A stretch of 64,000 nt of DNA from Allium sativum (Eukaryota > Streptophyta > Magnoliopsida > Asparagales > Amaryllidaceae): NCBI GenBank assembly GCA_030737875.1, contig CM060926.1, forward strand, positions 160,839,579 through 160,903,578, written 5' to 3'. The position numbers and the translations under genes were made by a program. The first letter of the stretch is position 1; the number at the start of each line of letters is the position of its first letter. This document shows, in pieces, positions 13,324-26,200 of the stretch. The notes under the pieces were generated by a model that made no database searches, was not told where the DNA came from, and saw only the letters and a list, made by a program, of their open reading frames with translations.

Positions 13324-13832
13324 ATTTTTATTAATATGTAATTCTATTATCTCTTAAACTTGAAGTTTAATGCTCCAAACTCAAAACGAATTCCAACGAC
13401 TAAAGTTCGCAACCAAATACGCCTATTCTGAACATAATGGAACATATTTCGTAATCCAATTCAACTATTTCTATTAGTTTTTCTCAAAATTAAAATATAT
13501 GTCAGTATAACGTTAAGTATTAAATTTGAACGTACGTTTTAATTTACCACCACTACACACTGAATCCAAAAATTATGAAATTTGAAATCTCTCTATGTTT
13601 TACAATTACAGTTCTAACAAAATTTATTTCATCGAATTTGGGGACCATTTGGAAAATGGCCTTATAACTAGATTTATTGAATTATAACTAAAATTGAACA
13701 CACATTTAAATTTACTATGCTTATATACTAATTCCGATTGACTTGAAATTTTAAACTTAACAATAATTTGACATTTCGGATCCAACAAAACTAGTTTCAT
13801 CAAAAACAAAGGTCGTTTGAATGTATAATTTA
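13324..13832 (-). mobile_element. LTR U3 fragment, D type
   Basis: The sequence is homologous to 18560-18995 in solo LTR D, in the same orientation. It includes the U3 modules at about 13455, 13635 and 13800 (minus-strand form GTTTCATCAAAAACAAAGGTCGTTTG). It is truncated on both sides. The 96-codon frame at 13624-13914 crosses the junction with LTR E and is not a gene. Confidence 0.55.
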
Positions 13833-14037
13833 TAATTAATATAAAACGAGCTCGTAACGTTGCGGTAGTTCGTAAAATTACGTTTTGAACTTTAATTGAA
13901 TATACAAAATACATTTTAAGTCGAAATTCTTTAAAATAATAATCGTTCGGATCTATTTGATTATAATTTTATAATAGAAGAGAAAAATCAAGATCATATT
14001 GTTGATTTTGAGTTATGTCCAATTCAAATTTTCAAGA
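13833..14037 (+). mobile_element. LTR E, first fragment
   Basis: This plus-strand LTR fragment is homologous to B at 7540-7735 (GAGCTCG...GCGGYAGTTCG, then GTTATGTCCRAATCAAATTTTC). It breaks off at TTTTCAA, where the LINE is inserted, and the LTR resumes at 47276 with ATAGTCGCAATGGAA, matching B's AAAGTCGCTATGGAA. Confidence 0.65.
14031..14037. repeat. Candidate LINE target-site duplication, left copy
   Basis: TTTTCAA also occurs at 47269-47275 at the other end of the LINE. The right copy follows a T run, so the exact borders are uncertain by a few bases. Confidence 0.45.
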
Positions 14038-14751
14038 TCATATTGAGATCAAAGTTGGTTTCGGCCATGGCGTCCTCATCGTCTCCCTCTTCCATTCCTT
14101 CTCTTCCTCCTCTTTTTTCTCGCTTTGCAGCCAAATATAAATCTTTCCTTTTTCCTCTTCATCGCGTGGTCCTCCTCCTCGTCTTATCGTCCCCAATCTA
14201 CTCTTCGTCCCTCTTTTCATCCTCAATCTCCTCGTCTTGCTCCTTCTGTACTTCATTATGTCCCAACGCAGCATAATCAGTCAACTTCGACTGACTATGG
14301 TTGTAATCGTCCAAATCATAATCATTTACCTTTTCGTCCAAATCATAATCGTTCACCTTTTCGTCCAAATAGAAATCTTTCTCGTCCTCCAGTTTCATCA
14401 AATCGATTCTCTGCTCTTTCAGATCTACCAACCAAACCCCCACCTCCCTTGGCTAATTAGGTTAGGTCTTATGCTCAAGTGACCAGAACTCCTCCACCCG
14501 CTGAACCAAAAAAACCACCACCAAAGAAACCCAGAAACCTGTTACCAATTTTTAAATCCATTTTTCAAACAGCCAGCTTTTTGAAAAAAGAAAAACACTG
14601 TTTGCGATGTGCATGTAAAGGACACGTGGCAAAAAATTGTAGGGAACCAACAATATGTTATTATTTTGGTTTTTTGGACATGCAGCTCCACGTTGTCCAA
14701 GCAAAAATAGACGCACGCTTCGTCTTCTGAAAAACATCAAGGCAGCAGAAA
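14038..14751 (+). pseudogene. LINE segment 1: ORF1 N-terminal half with CCHC zinc knuckles
   Basis: This encodes the N-terminal part of an L1-type LINE ORF1 protein, a nucleic-acid-binding protein that packages the element RNA. A Pro/Asn/Arg-rich region includes a 27-base internal duplication near 14305-14375 (Pro-Asn-His-Asn repeats). It is followed by a CCHC knuckle, CLRCACKGHVAKNC (about 14600-14640), and a second knuckle that has lost one Cys (CYYF in place of CYYC). An in-frame TAG lies at 14458 and a frameshift near 14683; reading the next frame restores GHAAPRCPSKNRR. A candidate start is the ATG at 14068, but a frameshift separates it from the main frame. LTR D interrupts the gene at 14752. 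Confidence 0.72.
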
Positions 14752-15592
14752 TGTAATGATACGGATTTCGCTCGGACCTAATCGTTCGCTAAATCGACCA
14801 AGACCGTTCGAATCCCGCATACGCTAACTTTGTACATACAACACATCATAACAAATAACAAAAGACTTTTATAAACATCATAATAATGTTACATCAGAGT
14901 ACAGAATATACCAGAGTATATCGAAATATAATACAACGGAAGATTAATTGACAATAAATGTAATACAATGCAGCGGAAACAAGTAAACTACACAACGGAA
15001 GACTATCAATGCTTTGGACACAACTTTAAGCTTCAATCCAGAATCCTGCTCAATAAATAAATATCTGCAATACAAACCACTCAACTGCCCGTGTGGAAAA
15101 TATGGGCACCCGAGTTTGCAAGGGAAAAGCAAACTACGAGTCGGTCATGGGACTGGTATGAGAACTCAAAACAATTATTAAACTTATTTAATAGTAAGAC
15201 AAATCATAGGACCATGCCGCTAACGCGGAATGGGTTTACCCCCATGAATGTCAGTGTATAAAAAAACAATTAGTAATTGTGATATGGACCTACTATGCAT
15301 CAATCAACATGCAATATCCCAATCTGCCGATTTAGATTAATCACCACACTTAGATTTTCCAAATCCAATTCAATTTACAGAAATTATTCCTTTGGACTTT
15401 ATTTCCAGATTTCTATTTCAAATCATTTGAAATAAATATCTAGCTTTATATCAAAGTAGATTTCACTTCGAGATCTCAAACCAAAATCTTTGGAAATATG
15501 AATTCCAAAGCATAACAATGCATACAAACAAGTATGCAACCAAATATCGGGAATCTTCCCTCGGACAAGGCAGTGAGCGCCCCTCTAACTCG

Positions 15593-15595
<3 letters not shown>

Positions 15596-15635
<40 letters not shown>

Positions 15636-15642
15636 CGCGCAC
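15596..15642. repeat. (TG)n and (GC) microsatellite
   Basis: An uninterrupted run of about 13 TG units is followed by GCGCGCGTGCGCGC. It lies inside LTR D. Confidence 0.9.
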
Positions 15643-17214
15643 CTCCCACGCATGGAGCAGGCTACACTGCAGACCACTCACCTTAAAGCACAGTTACCAG
15701 CCTATAATTTTAGTCGCTCTTGGGTCACCCGATCTTTAGCCACATACTAAATCATTTCATATCCCGAAGTAGGGAAAATCATTTCACAACCTAATAATCA
15801 CAAGCACTTTCAACTATAGTTCTTCACATTAGCAATTCACACATATGATCAATCACTATTAATCACATAACCTTTGAGCTCGTACGTCTCAAAGAAGGGT
15901 GTTAAGCAAGAGAATAAATTCTCCACCACCAAACAGATACATCATTAATAGCAACTAATAGAATATGCGATGAACTACAATGTAAAACCATAATACATTT
16001 CCAAATCATTTCGAAATCATCGGGTTTTAGCCCTCAAAATCCTTTCTGTTTTATAAAACATTCCCTGTCCAAAATTGGGAATACATTTCTTTTCACTTAA
16101 GAAAAATATCATTTCAAAATCATTCATTAAATTTTAAATGAGCACAACTCGCTAAAAACCATGTCGTCAAATCGTGAAGTGTTTCACAAGGCGTTGGCAC
16201 ACAGATATTTCTACTCAACCCAATGCTAAATATAAAAGCTCATTTTGCTCATAAACTGGTCGAGCACAATCCAAACAATCAATTAATCACAACCATGAAT
16301 ATCAACAATCAATTAGCCCAACCCATATCAACAACCAAGTATATTTGGTTCAATCACGTTTTGGTAATTTATTTATTACCATTTATTCAATCACAATCTA
16401 ATTAATGATTTATTCAAACTCCAATTGGTTTCAATCTCTAAAATTATTTCTTATTGATTGTTCAACTTTCTGGAAATTGATCCTGCTTTAACTGGGTTAA
16501 AGAACCAATGTCATTTAAACACAGTTCACGACAAACCCAAAATCTAATTCGATATTAAATATAAGGCTATGAATATAAATTATATCGGCTTATATTCAAT
16601 ATCAAATTCTGAAACCAACGGATATCGTATTGGAATAACGATATCAATATCTTCCAAATTCCCACAACAATATCTGTATAATCACGGAATCCAATACCAA
16701 AATATTTCGAAGATAATTTCCATTTAAATCCATTCCAATTCATATATTGGTAATTTCTGGTTATATTAAAACCCTTTCCAAATCCAATTTATTTATTTAA
16801 AAATTATTGGATTATTAATCTAGTTAATAACTAGTTCAATTTGATAAAAATATATTTTTATCCTCACAAATGTGCAATTTTTCATCCAAATTCTTTCCAA
16901 ACCATTTATTATGATTTTACACAAATTGCTAATATTTTTAATAATTTTATTAAGGCTCGTATAGTAGGTTTCCAATAATGGCCACCGAACTGCATCTATA
17001 GCGACCTTTTCCAAATTTGATCTGGACATAATTCCAAATCTAACTGTTAAATTTCAAATCTTTAGTATTCGATGGAAATCTCTCTTCGATACGAACCCAA
17101 CGGTTCCCATTTTAGGAGAATCCGACGGTCGGATCTCCCATACTGTCAATTCGAAGTCATTGGTCGAAATTCGCGAACGATCGCGGCGCAGCGCATTCTA
17201 TTCAGGCCATTTAA

Positions 17215-17800
17215 TATATATATATATAATATATATATATTATATATTATATATATTTCGTCCATTTCCATTTAAAACGTATTTTATAAATCGTTTTAAA
17301 TTCGTTTCATAAAAGATTTCAACTTCCATTTCAATTTTAAATCAAAATTGAATATTTCACATCATGACAATTTTATACATCACATATATATGTCAAAAAT
17401 TATATTTTTAACCAATCAATATTTATTTCATTCACACTTCATATATATATTATTCACATTTCATATATATATATTATTTTTATTTCATATAAATATATTT
17501 TATTATCTTTCATTTCATATATATATATATTTACATTTCAAATATATATTATTCACATTTCATATATATGTATATATAATTTTCATTTAATATATATATA
17601 TATATATATATATATTTCTTCACATTTCATATATATATATATATATTATATTTACATCGCATATATATTTTATTTTCACAACGCGAATATATATAATTTT
17701 CACAATGCATATATATATATATATGATTTTCACATCGCATATATATATGTATATATATATTTGTACATCACAATCACAATCACAATCACAATCACAACAT
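17215..17800. repeat. AT-rich minisatellite block in LTR D
   Basis: Runs of (TA)n alternate with CACATTTCATATATATAT units of about 25-45 bases, and the block ends in (ATCACA)n at about 17767-17798. The related LTR F carries a different minisatellite array at the corresponding place, so this part of the LTR family is hypervariable. Confidence 0.75.
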
Positions 17801-19429
17801 ACCGTGGTCTGTGGTCAATAGGGAGGTGATCTAACAGAAAATAAATAGCTGTACAAAAATTTATTGTGAGAGAAGTTCTCACATTGGGATCCACTCCGCC
17901 AATTTAAATTTCTGAATTTTTGAACTATTCAGATTTGAATTTGCCCTAAATTCTGATGTGCTCCAAATTGGACCCGGTTAGTTTTGTTGTGAAGCTCTCG
18001 TTCCCACGATCACAACGCAACTTGAATCGTCGGATTTCGACCTCGTAAGAAGAAGTTACGCTATTATAAAGATTGATTACACAATTAATTAATTATTAAT
18101 TAAAACCTTAATTACATCATTAACCACTTATCTATCTCTTCCCCAATTCGTTCCAAGCAAAAAAGCACGACGGTCTGTACCCATTCTTCATCAACTAGGG
18201 TTCCACGCTGCTCGAAGATGAGGGCGACATACCAGGATCGAAGTTGTCCACCTAGAAGCTCGTCGCGCCGCCTCGCCACGCCATGAAGGGCTCGGAACTC
18301 GAGCCTCGATCCTGATCAGAAACCGGCTATGAACTGCGCGCCTTCATGGCCAGAAAACAAATGATTTAAAACCCGAGATTTCATTATCACCATTGGCATC
18401 GAAGACCTCACTGAGGCACACATTTTGCAGTTATAAATCTTGGGAATTATCGATGGGATTAAGGGAAAATGAGGATCGAATTTTAGAACTTTTCAGCCTT
18501 CGATTTAATGTTGGCGGCGGCTTTCTTTAGGAGCTAGGGTTTTGTGAATTCCATCACTATTTTCGCATACGAACTCCAAACGAATCCCACGACTGTCGCC
18601 CCTAACTAAATACCCCGATTCCGGACACAATGGGATATGTTTCGTAACCTATTTTGACTGTTACAATCAGTTTTTCTCAGAACTAAAATATAAATCAATA
18701 TATATTTAATTTAAACGTACATTTTAATTTACCAGGGCCACATACTAACTCCAAAAATTCCAGAAAAATAAATCTAGATATGTTTTGACGATACAGTCCT
18801 AACAAAACTACTTTTGTCAAATTTGGAGACCGTTTGAAAAACGATCATTTTTCAGTCGATTATATTCAAACTGAATTGACCAAACATGTTTAAATTCACC
18901 ACGCTAACATATTTATTCCAAAAGTTATAAAAATTGAAATCTAGCAATAATTTGACATTCCGGATTCAACAAAAGTGGTTTCGTCGAAAACGGAGGTCGT
19001 TTGCAAAATCGCTATTTTTAAGGGCTATATATTATATAAATTCCATAATGACTATTCTGAATTTTCAACTGGACATAACTTTTTATTCCCTTTATGAAAT
19101 CTGTATTTTTCGCATTCATTGGAAAGATATTTCCAAACAGATTCAAATATTTCTGGTTTTACTGAAATCCGGTTTATTTTGAATCCTGTACATTCAATTG
19201 AATTTGAAATCGAATTTTCAAACTACTGCGCCATTTCCAATTCCTTTTATAATTAATATATATATATTTATATCCCAACTTCGATTTAAATAAATATATA
19301 CGTTCTAATTCTATTTAAAATAAATTCCTAGTCGTTATTATTTAAAATAAATCATTTTAAATATTCAAAATCCATTAAATTAGCCAAAATAAAAATTTTA
19401 AATTGGTTCTGATTTTTTGGGTTGTTACA

Positions 19430-20448
19430 AGGAATAATGACATGAAAGTACACTGGGTCCCTAGAAATCTACTCAAAACGCAGAGCCATCACACCACACA
19501 TCTCCTTGAAAAGCCACCTGTCATCATAATTACCACAACTTTTTAAATACTAACCCTAAAACAGCCGTTAATCATCACTCTCCACAGCCTCTCTCCTCAA
19601 AAACCGAAGCTTCAATTCTCTATCATATGACGGATTCCATTAAATGCATCACGACCACTGTCCTCAATGGCAAATGGAGCATCGAATCTCTCCACTACGT
19701 ACTGCCAAAGACTTTGCAACATGATTGCTGGCCAATGACGATGATTAGCAACATTTCCTTCTTTGTTTACTGTCCCACATACCTAACACGTGACCACGCT
19801 CTTCACCTTAAGATTCTTACTAAACCTGGAGCTGCAATCAGTTTGGATGCTTGGGATGATAGCATAAGTGAGCCAAAGCCAGCTCTAGAGGTTGAATCTT
19901 GGGCTAAAATTGAAGGTATACCTGAATTCCTAAAACATAATGAAGATGCAGTGGCTGAGATACTAAAGTCCATAGGGAGAATCTTAGCTTTTGATGACTG
20001 TGACTGGTGCCACATGGATCATCACCAATTTCTAGTCAAAATTCAATTTCTCGAAGGTAATGGTGCAATAAGCTCCTTTGCAGCTTATTTTAATAACAAA
20101 ACCCACATTATTAAGGTGAAACGATGCAGCCTCTCGCACTCTGGCATAAGGCCTGAGCAAATGTTCTTGGGTAATGATGATGAACAGATTGCACCATGCA
20201 TGCACGAAAACCACTCACCAATGGACACTGAATAAATATTTGATGCTATGATCAACGAAATAGCTATGCTCCCCCCTCTTCCACCTATTTTCCATGAGAA
20301 TGTGTTCAATGCCTATCTTAACCCTAACCCACCTGATTTTGAATCCCATGAAATCAATCAACCAGACCCTATTGAACTTGATCAAGTAATGGAGGACAAC
20401 CCAAGTATTCCTTTGAACCAACTTATTTCCTTTCCATCTGACATCTAT
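19430..20448 (+). pseudogene. LINE segment 2: ORF1 central part (DUF4283-like)
   Basis: The open frame 19627-20235 (202 codons) has the layout of the DUF4283-type domain of plant LINE ORF1: a His-rich lead-in, HALHLKILTKPGAAISLDAW, a WAKIEGIPEFL motif (canonical W-x-x-I-x-G-L-P), then IGRILAFDD and a C-terminal strand region. A TAA at 20233 is followed in the same frame by more coding-like sequence with acidic and Pro-rich content. The frame continues across element C into 32703 once one TSD copy is removed. The first 200 bases contain a frameshift relative to segment 1. The sequence is inactive. Confidence 0.68.
20444..20448. repeat. Target-site duplication of element C, left
   Basis: TCTAT is repeated exactly at 32698-32702, flanking TGTAACGACCC...GGGTCGTTACA. 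Confidence 0.92.
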
Positions 20449-22059
20449 TGTAACGACCCAGGGTTTTCAGCCCCGAAAATCGACATAAATACCCTGTCGA
20501 CTATTCAAGCATCGAAAACACTGGATTATCATGAGAAAGAAATTAGAGGGTGAGAATAGAAAGAAAGAAATATTAGAATAGAAGAAAGGAGAAGAACACC
20601 ACATCAGAATCTCACAGCGAAACGAATAAAATATAATATCAAATACCTTTATTCAAAAGAACTATATATACATACCAATCATCAGAGTTCAACATACAAA
20701 TGCACAGCGGAAAAATACTTTATATAACTAGCGATGGAGCCTCCTGCTTCCAGCACCTGAACTCCTAGCAAACCTAACCTGGAAATACACTCGGTCTGAC
20801 CCGAGCACATTTGATTTAAAACAAAATACACCGGGTCAGTCTGGAATACAATCAGTGATAAATCCACAGCACAAACAATTTGTTAACTTTGGGAAAATCC
20901 TTTCTGAAATAAAGGATAATAGTAAGACCAATCCACACATAAACACAGACGGTTTTTACCTTACTATAACCCAAATCATTTCTTGAAAACCATACTTGTT
21001 TTGATATTATCATAATGCCTAAATACAAGTAATTAACAATCTAGTGGAACGCTTGCATATCACGCTCCATATATATAGTACACAAACCAAAACCGCGGGT
21101 GCTTATTGGATATTGGATTCCAACCTTGACAAGGTATGGGACCACCTTCCGAACGTGTATCTTTAGAGGCGAATACACTGGGTTCAACAAGAACGTCTTA
21201 CAACCCGGCCATCACATGACCGACCACTCATTTCTCTTGAGTGTATCGAATGTATATCACTAACGGTTGGGATCATCAACCGCCTCCTGAATAGGGACAG
21301 CATCGAATATAGATTAAAGAAGAAAATGGAATTTCTCTAGATAGGTAATCATACATCCTAATGGGAGCGACCCACATAGCCATGTTGCCTGCCCGATTTT
21401 TGTCATTTCCCGGTTGATGAGGCTTGCGGTCTGAACACATCTTGTCATCATACACTTTGAATGCCACATCGTTAGATCCGCCAGATCACACTTGATTGAC
21501 GTCCACCAAAAATACTCTAGTTATTTGGCAAGAGAATAACCATTTCTCCGCCATCAACTATGGTACGTTTGGAGAAATCAACGCATGTAATTTCTTTTGG
21601 AAATACTCTGTCAGACATCCGTCCATACAAGTCATCCAGGGACCGGATGAACAGAAGGTACCCTCCTACTGCATCTCATATAGGAATCACCCCAAGGATC
21701 AGTAGCGAGAAATCCTTGCAACCTGTAGATTCCAACCATGACAGAACCCCAGCTTATCTATGGTTGCGATCCAGGGATTTTTAGAGGTCCTTCCGTTTAT
21801 GAAAATCCACAGTCTTCAATGCTCCACCACGATCATCTTCGATATCTTCACGTATTTGTTGGTCGGGATGATTTTCGAATATAAATTCGATCTCGGTCTT
21901 TCCATACCAACAATCTTATTGGTCAACTTTGGTAGTCGGTGATTTAACTATCAAATAACAATAGTGTGAATAACATCAGTTTGCTGATTCAGCACTTGGC
22001 ACTACTCGGCCTATTTAAAATGTATATACTTAAATGTTATAAACCAGATTCCTCTGATT

Positions 22060-22175
22060 AACTCTGACTGATTTACTTTGATTGATTAACTATAACTTGA
22101 CTAACTCGACTTATCTAACTCAACCGGACTAACTTGACTTGACTACTCCTATCGATTAACTAGTACTCGACTTAA
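22060..22175 (-). repeat. TTAACTCGACT minisatellite in C LTR
   Basis: Degenerate units such as GATTAACT, GACTAACTCGACTT and AACTTGACTT are the reverse complement of the GAGTTAATCGAAT array in element B. Confidence 0.6.
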
Positions 22176-23743
22176 CTCCATTCGCTTGACTCTAGATCGC
22201 AGCGATCACAATGGTTACGCCTGATTCCCTCAGGAAACATCCGACCGTTGTAGGCTATCTGAAGCCCTGCGAATTACGCTAGCATTCGTATGCAATGGAA
22301 ACTTTTCCTAAACAACTATGTTTGTCTAACTCTATTTCAAATACTATATTCGATCAACTCTAATTGAATAACAAATGTTCGATATAATTTGAATTCAATA
22401 TTCATATTTTCTTTGAAACTAATATTGTAATATTATTTAATTTCCCAAACCTTGGCATTAGGGTTCGATATTCCTCGTATAGGGTAGACCCAATCTCAAC
22501 ACTTCCGCTCACTCCAAACTAATACCATTCCTTGATAATAGTGAAGCCAATCAAGTTGGGGTATTTTAGTTACCTCTCAGACCATGATCGACGACGTTCT
22601 TAACTCAGAATAATATTAGTTCAACCACTAACATCAAAATCCCATTTCCATTTTTGGTTTCAAATCTGGTTTCAAAACCGTTCCTTATATTTGAAATCCT
22701 TGTCCTAAAATCCCTTTACTTAATTCCTTGAATTAAGTTAATAATTTCTAACCATAACCTTTACTCAAACATTATTCACTTATTTCATCTTTCACAAACA
22801 TCTCTTTTCAACTGAGTCCACCTTTACCCAATTTAACCATTTGGGAAAAATCTTGTTTAAACTCTATGTTCACTTACGAACTGCATTTACCAATTTTGTT
22901 TGAATAATTTGATTATACATCCCCTTTCAATTCTTATTTGCCTTCTTTGACCAAACCTTAACTCCAACTAATCACTTTTCCATTGAATGCTAATTAAATG
23001 CCATTTGCTTTAATTATTATTAAATAAAATAATAATTAACTTTAATATTAACCATACTAAAATAGTTAACTTTGATCTAGAATAATTATCACCCTTTAAA
23101 ATTGATTAAATGATGACTTACTCCATTCACTAGCAAAATTTTATTTTTTCCTTTTGATTTTAGTTAATCGAAGATTAACTAACACTTCAAACCCTTCGAC
23201 AAGTTTAACGAATATTCAGAAAATTTGAAATCAATTTAATTCATTTTAATGTCAACCAAAAACATTTGGTTTTATCAACAGTACATATCAGTTAGCAGTT
23301 AACTGATTTACATTTGTCATTTCCCCTTTAAATTAATTGAATAACTTAATTAGTTTAAAAATCACTATTTAATTGTTTAAAAACAATTACTTCATTTTTC
23401 CAACCCGTAGGGTAAATCCTTGGGTTTCCTTTGTTTTTAAAGCTGGTAAAATCCATTTAAATAAATCCTTTAAACCTTGATTAATATATATATTTATAAA
23501 TTTCCACTTAAATTCCTTATATAATTTAATTTAAACTTTAAATCCAGTTATAAAATAATTTATAACTTTAAACTACGTCAATTCCACCAAACGGTCAACT
23601 AACGTCAGAAACAACACAATTTAAACCATTCACTGCCAATTACCCAATCAACACTGTTAGTTGATTTTAAACACAACACAGGTGAATATCTGTTCAACCA
23701 TCACATTTAAACTGGGTTTGGTGTAAATCAGGTTGAACAATTC

Positions 23744-23775
<32 letters not shown>

Positions 23776-25090
23776 GCACAACAACAAAATATAGTTTAAT
23801 TGAGGAATCCGGTCGGATCCCTCCAACCTATCCTTCTCTACATCACAGATATTAGTCGGATAAAAATATACAAATTAAATAGATAAATAAATGCAACCAA
23901 TCAGACAATAATAACCAATTTGCATCCATCGCATCCAATCAACCAATTCATACCGTTGACTATAAAATATATTTTACTGTGAATGTACCCCATCACAGGA
24001 TTCCAGAAGGTGTGAGAATTAACTTACCAGAGTTTATTTCGGTCGACGGTTGACGCGTTTGTTCCTTTTAATCTTGAACGAACATTCAAAATTAGCTGAA
24101 TTTTCAATGGCGTCAGATCAGTATCTAGTCTGTGCCATCACCTAGGCCTCGTCCCTGCGATCCCAATGGATCCAATTTCGTTAACGTATAAATGAGTTAT
24201 GGTGTTTTAAAGTTTGAATATACGATTTTAAACTATCAAAATTATATTAATTAAATAAATATTTTAATTACCTTAAAGACCCTGCCACGTCATCATCGAA
24301 TGGAACAAAAACGCATTTTCCATCTTTACGGTTTCTCTTCCCCGATCGTTCTCCAACGTGAAATACTCGACACCAGAGACCACGACCCCTTTACCTCAAC
24401 CCAGCACCGCCATCCGACACCTGGGGCCCACCGAAACCTCGCCAGAGCCACCGCCACACCTCAGCGCCCCCTCGCCGAAGCACCACCACCCAGAACAGCC
24501 TCGTCCTCCTGAAAATCGAGTTCGACGGAGATGGCTTTGAATCGAGCATTCTCTGACCATACGACGCTGGAAACCACCGCACCACCACCCTTCGGACTGC
24601 TGGCCGTCCCCCTTTCACCGACCATCAGATACCCCACCTGCCACTGGCCAGAGCCGACGGAAATTGTCCATTTCCGTTCATCACTTTTATGAACAACCCC
24701 AAAAACATCACCCACGTTCATCTCCCACATTCTCCCTCCTCCGACCACCAGAGGTCTCGACACCGGTGCCTAAAGAAAACTGGATCTCCCCTCTACAAAA
24801 GCCCCAAGGTCCCGGCCTCCCAAATCAACCCAAACTCCTCCATTCTGACCAAAAACGAAAATGGAATTCGCTGGTTTTAAGCCGATTCCGGCCACCACAG
24901 GTGTCCGTTCACCCCCAACTTTTCTGAGCAGGTAGATACGTCCCCGATCTACTACTTTTTCTTTGGAACCCCCCCCCCCCCCACGAATTCTTCACGGATT
25001 GAGAGAATTAATTGATTTTGTAAACGAGGACTTTTGTGTTAAATTGCTGAAGAAAATGAGGCTTGGCTGCATTTTTCTGATCCTCTTGGG

Positions 25091-25100
25091 TTTATATAGT
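25091..25100 (-). promoter_or_regulatory. TATA box in C 3' LTR
   Basis: On the minus strand ACTATATAAACCCAAGAGGATC lies about 1.09 kb into the LTR. The same sequence occurs at 31607-31616 in the other LTR. Confidence 0.6.
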
Positions 25101-26185
25101 TGTGAAATTATATAATTTAAGTTGATGTGACGAGCGATGTTGACTAACGATTTTTATTTCGTACCTATCGCTATTTCGAACGTCATTTATTCGCTGCTGC
25201 GCTCACATACCAACCCCGTTCGAGACGCGACGGGACAGCATATTATATTTTGAAGATACGGTCCTAATGAAACTTGTTTCATCAAATTCCGAGTTTGTTT
25301 GCTCGAATAGTCCTCGTTCACGTTCAAATGGTCGTTTTTATTTGCATTTTATTTTGCCACGCTCACAAATTAACCCCGATTGACGCGCCACTTGAAATCT
25401 AGCAATAATTTACTGTTGCGGTCCCAACAAAATTTGTTTCGTCGAAAATTGAGGTCGTTTGAAAAATGGCTCTTTTATAACTGGCCAATTCAAAGAAAAT
25501 AAACCAATTTTAAAATACCTCAATATAATATTAAAAAAATATTGAAATTGGCCATACACGACCAGAATATCGTATACTACCACAATAAAATACCCCTGGT
25601 TGAATTCCAAGCCAAAACGATATTTAAAATATTTAAAAACCCTCTATTCTATATAAACACAGCGCTATATATATAAAGGAAATTCCATAGCGTTTTTTTT
25701 CAAAATTTGATTTGGACATAAAATAAAATCTACACGATGAAAAATTGGATTTTTCTCTACCATTGGAAAGATATCGTCAAACCGATCCCGACGTTTCTTG
25801 TTTCGAGGAAATCCGACTTATTTTGAACCCGGTAGGACCAATTGAAGTTCAAAACGCCAAAACGCGAACTACCGCGCCGCTGCAGCTCGTTATTTAATTA
25901 AATTATAAACCATATCGTTCGACCGTCGTTAAATAAACGAAATCGTCACTATATCTCCAATATAACCCATAATTGACCACTTTAAACTGCCCTGTCACAA
26001 TATATGGCAAATTCTATATTTTACCAAATATTTTGGATATTAAAATATTATTTTATAATATATTTAAATAATATATTCCAAATAAAATCGATAAATTCGA
26101 TTATTCAAATTCAAACCAATATTTTAAATAATTAAAAATAATTAAAATAATCCAAATAAATAGACAGAAAACACGAGTCGTTACA

Positions 26186-26200
26186 TTCCTTCCCCCTTAA
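26186..26200 (-). promoter_or_regulatory. Polypurine tract (element C)
   Basis: The minus strand reads TTAAGGGGGAAGGAA directly before TGTAACGAC. It is preceded by TTTCGAGGACGAAATTATT, the motif shared with element B and the chromovirus. Confidence 0.85.

Larger units (their letters stand above)
14752..19429 (-). mobile_element. Solo LTR D (4678 bp)
   Basis: On the plus strand it runs from TGTAATGATACGG to GGGTTGTTACA. The imperfect 5-base flanks AGAAA (14747-14751) and AGGAA (19430-19434) are consistent with a target duplication that has since mutated. Read on the minus strand, its start (TGTAACAACCC, then AATCAGAACCAATTTAAAATTTTTATTTTGG) matches LTRs F and G at the right end of the window. 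No interior, PBS or PPT is present, so it is a solo LTR left by recombination. Three U3 modules lie at about 18639, 18811 and 18978, and tandem AT repeats occupy the middle. No genes are supported in it. Confidence 0.78.
20449..26185 (-). repeat. Element C, 3' LTR (5737 bp)
   Basis: Read on the minus strand it starts TGTAACGACTC next to the PPT and ends GGGTCGTTACA. U3 modules lie at about 25436 and 25276, the TATA box at 25091-25100, a GC-rich R block at about 24380-24900 with a 14-base C run (24969-24982), and the AACTYGACTTAACT minisatellite near 22060-22170. The 24300-24930 open frames on both strands are compositional and are broken in the partner LTR. Confidence 0.88.

Noticed and set aside
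13624..13914. 96-codon minus-strand frame
   Set aside because: It spans the junction of two oppositely oriented LTR fragments and has no motif.
24300..24930. Overlapping open frames on both strands in the GC-rich part of the C 3' LTR, including a 100-codon frame at 24461-24763
   Set aside because: The partner LTR has a deletion and substitutions that break them, and no motif is recognisable. GC-rich R-region sequence explains the openness.
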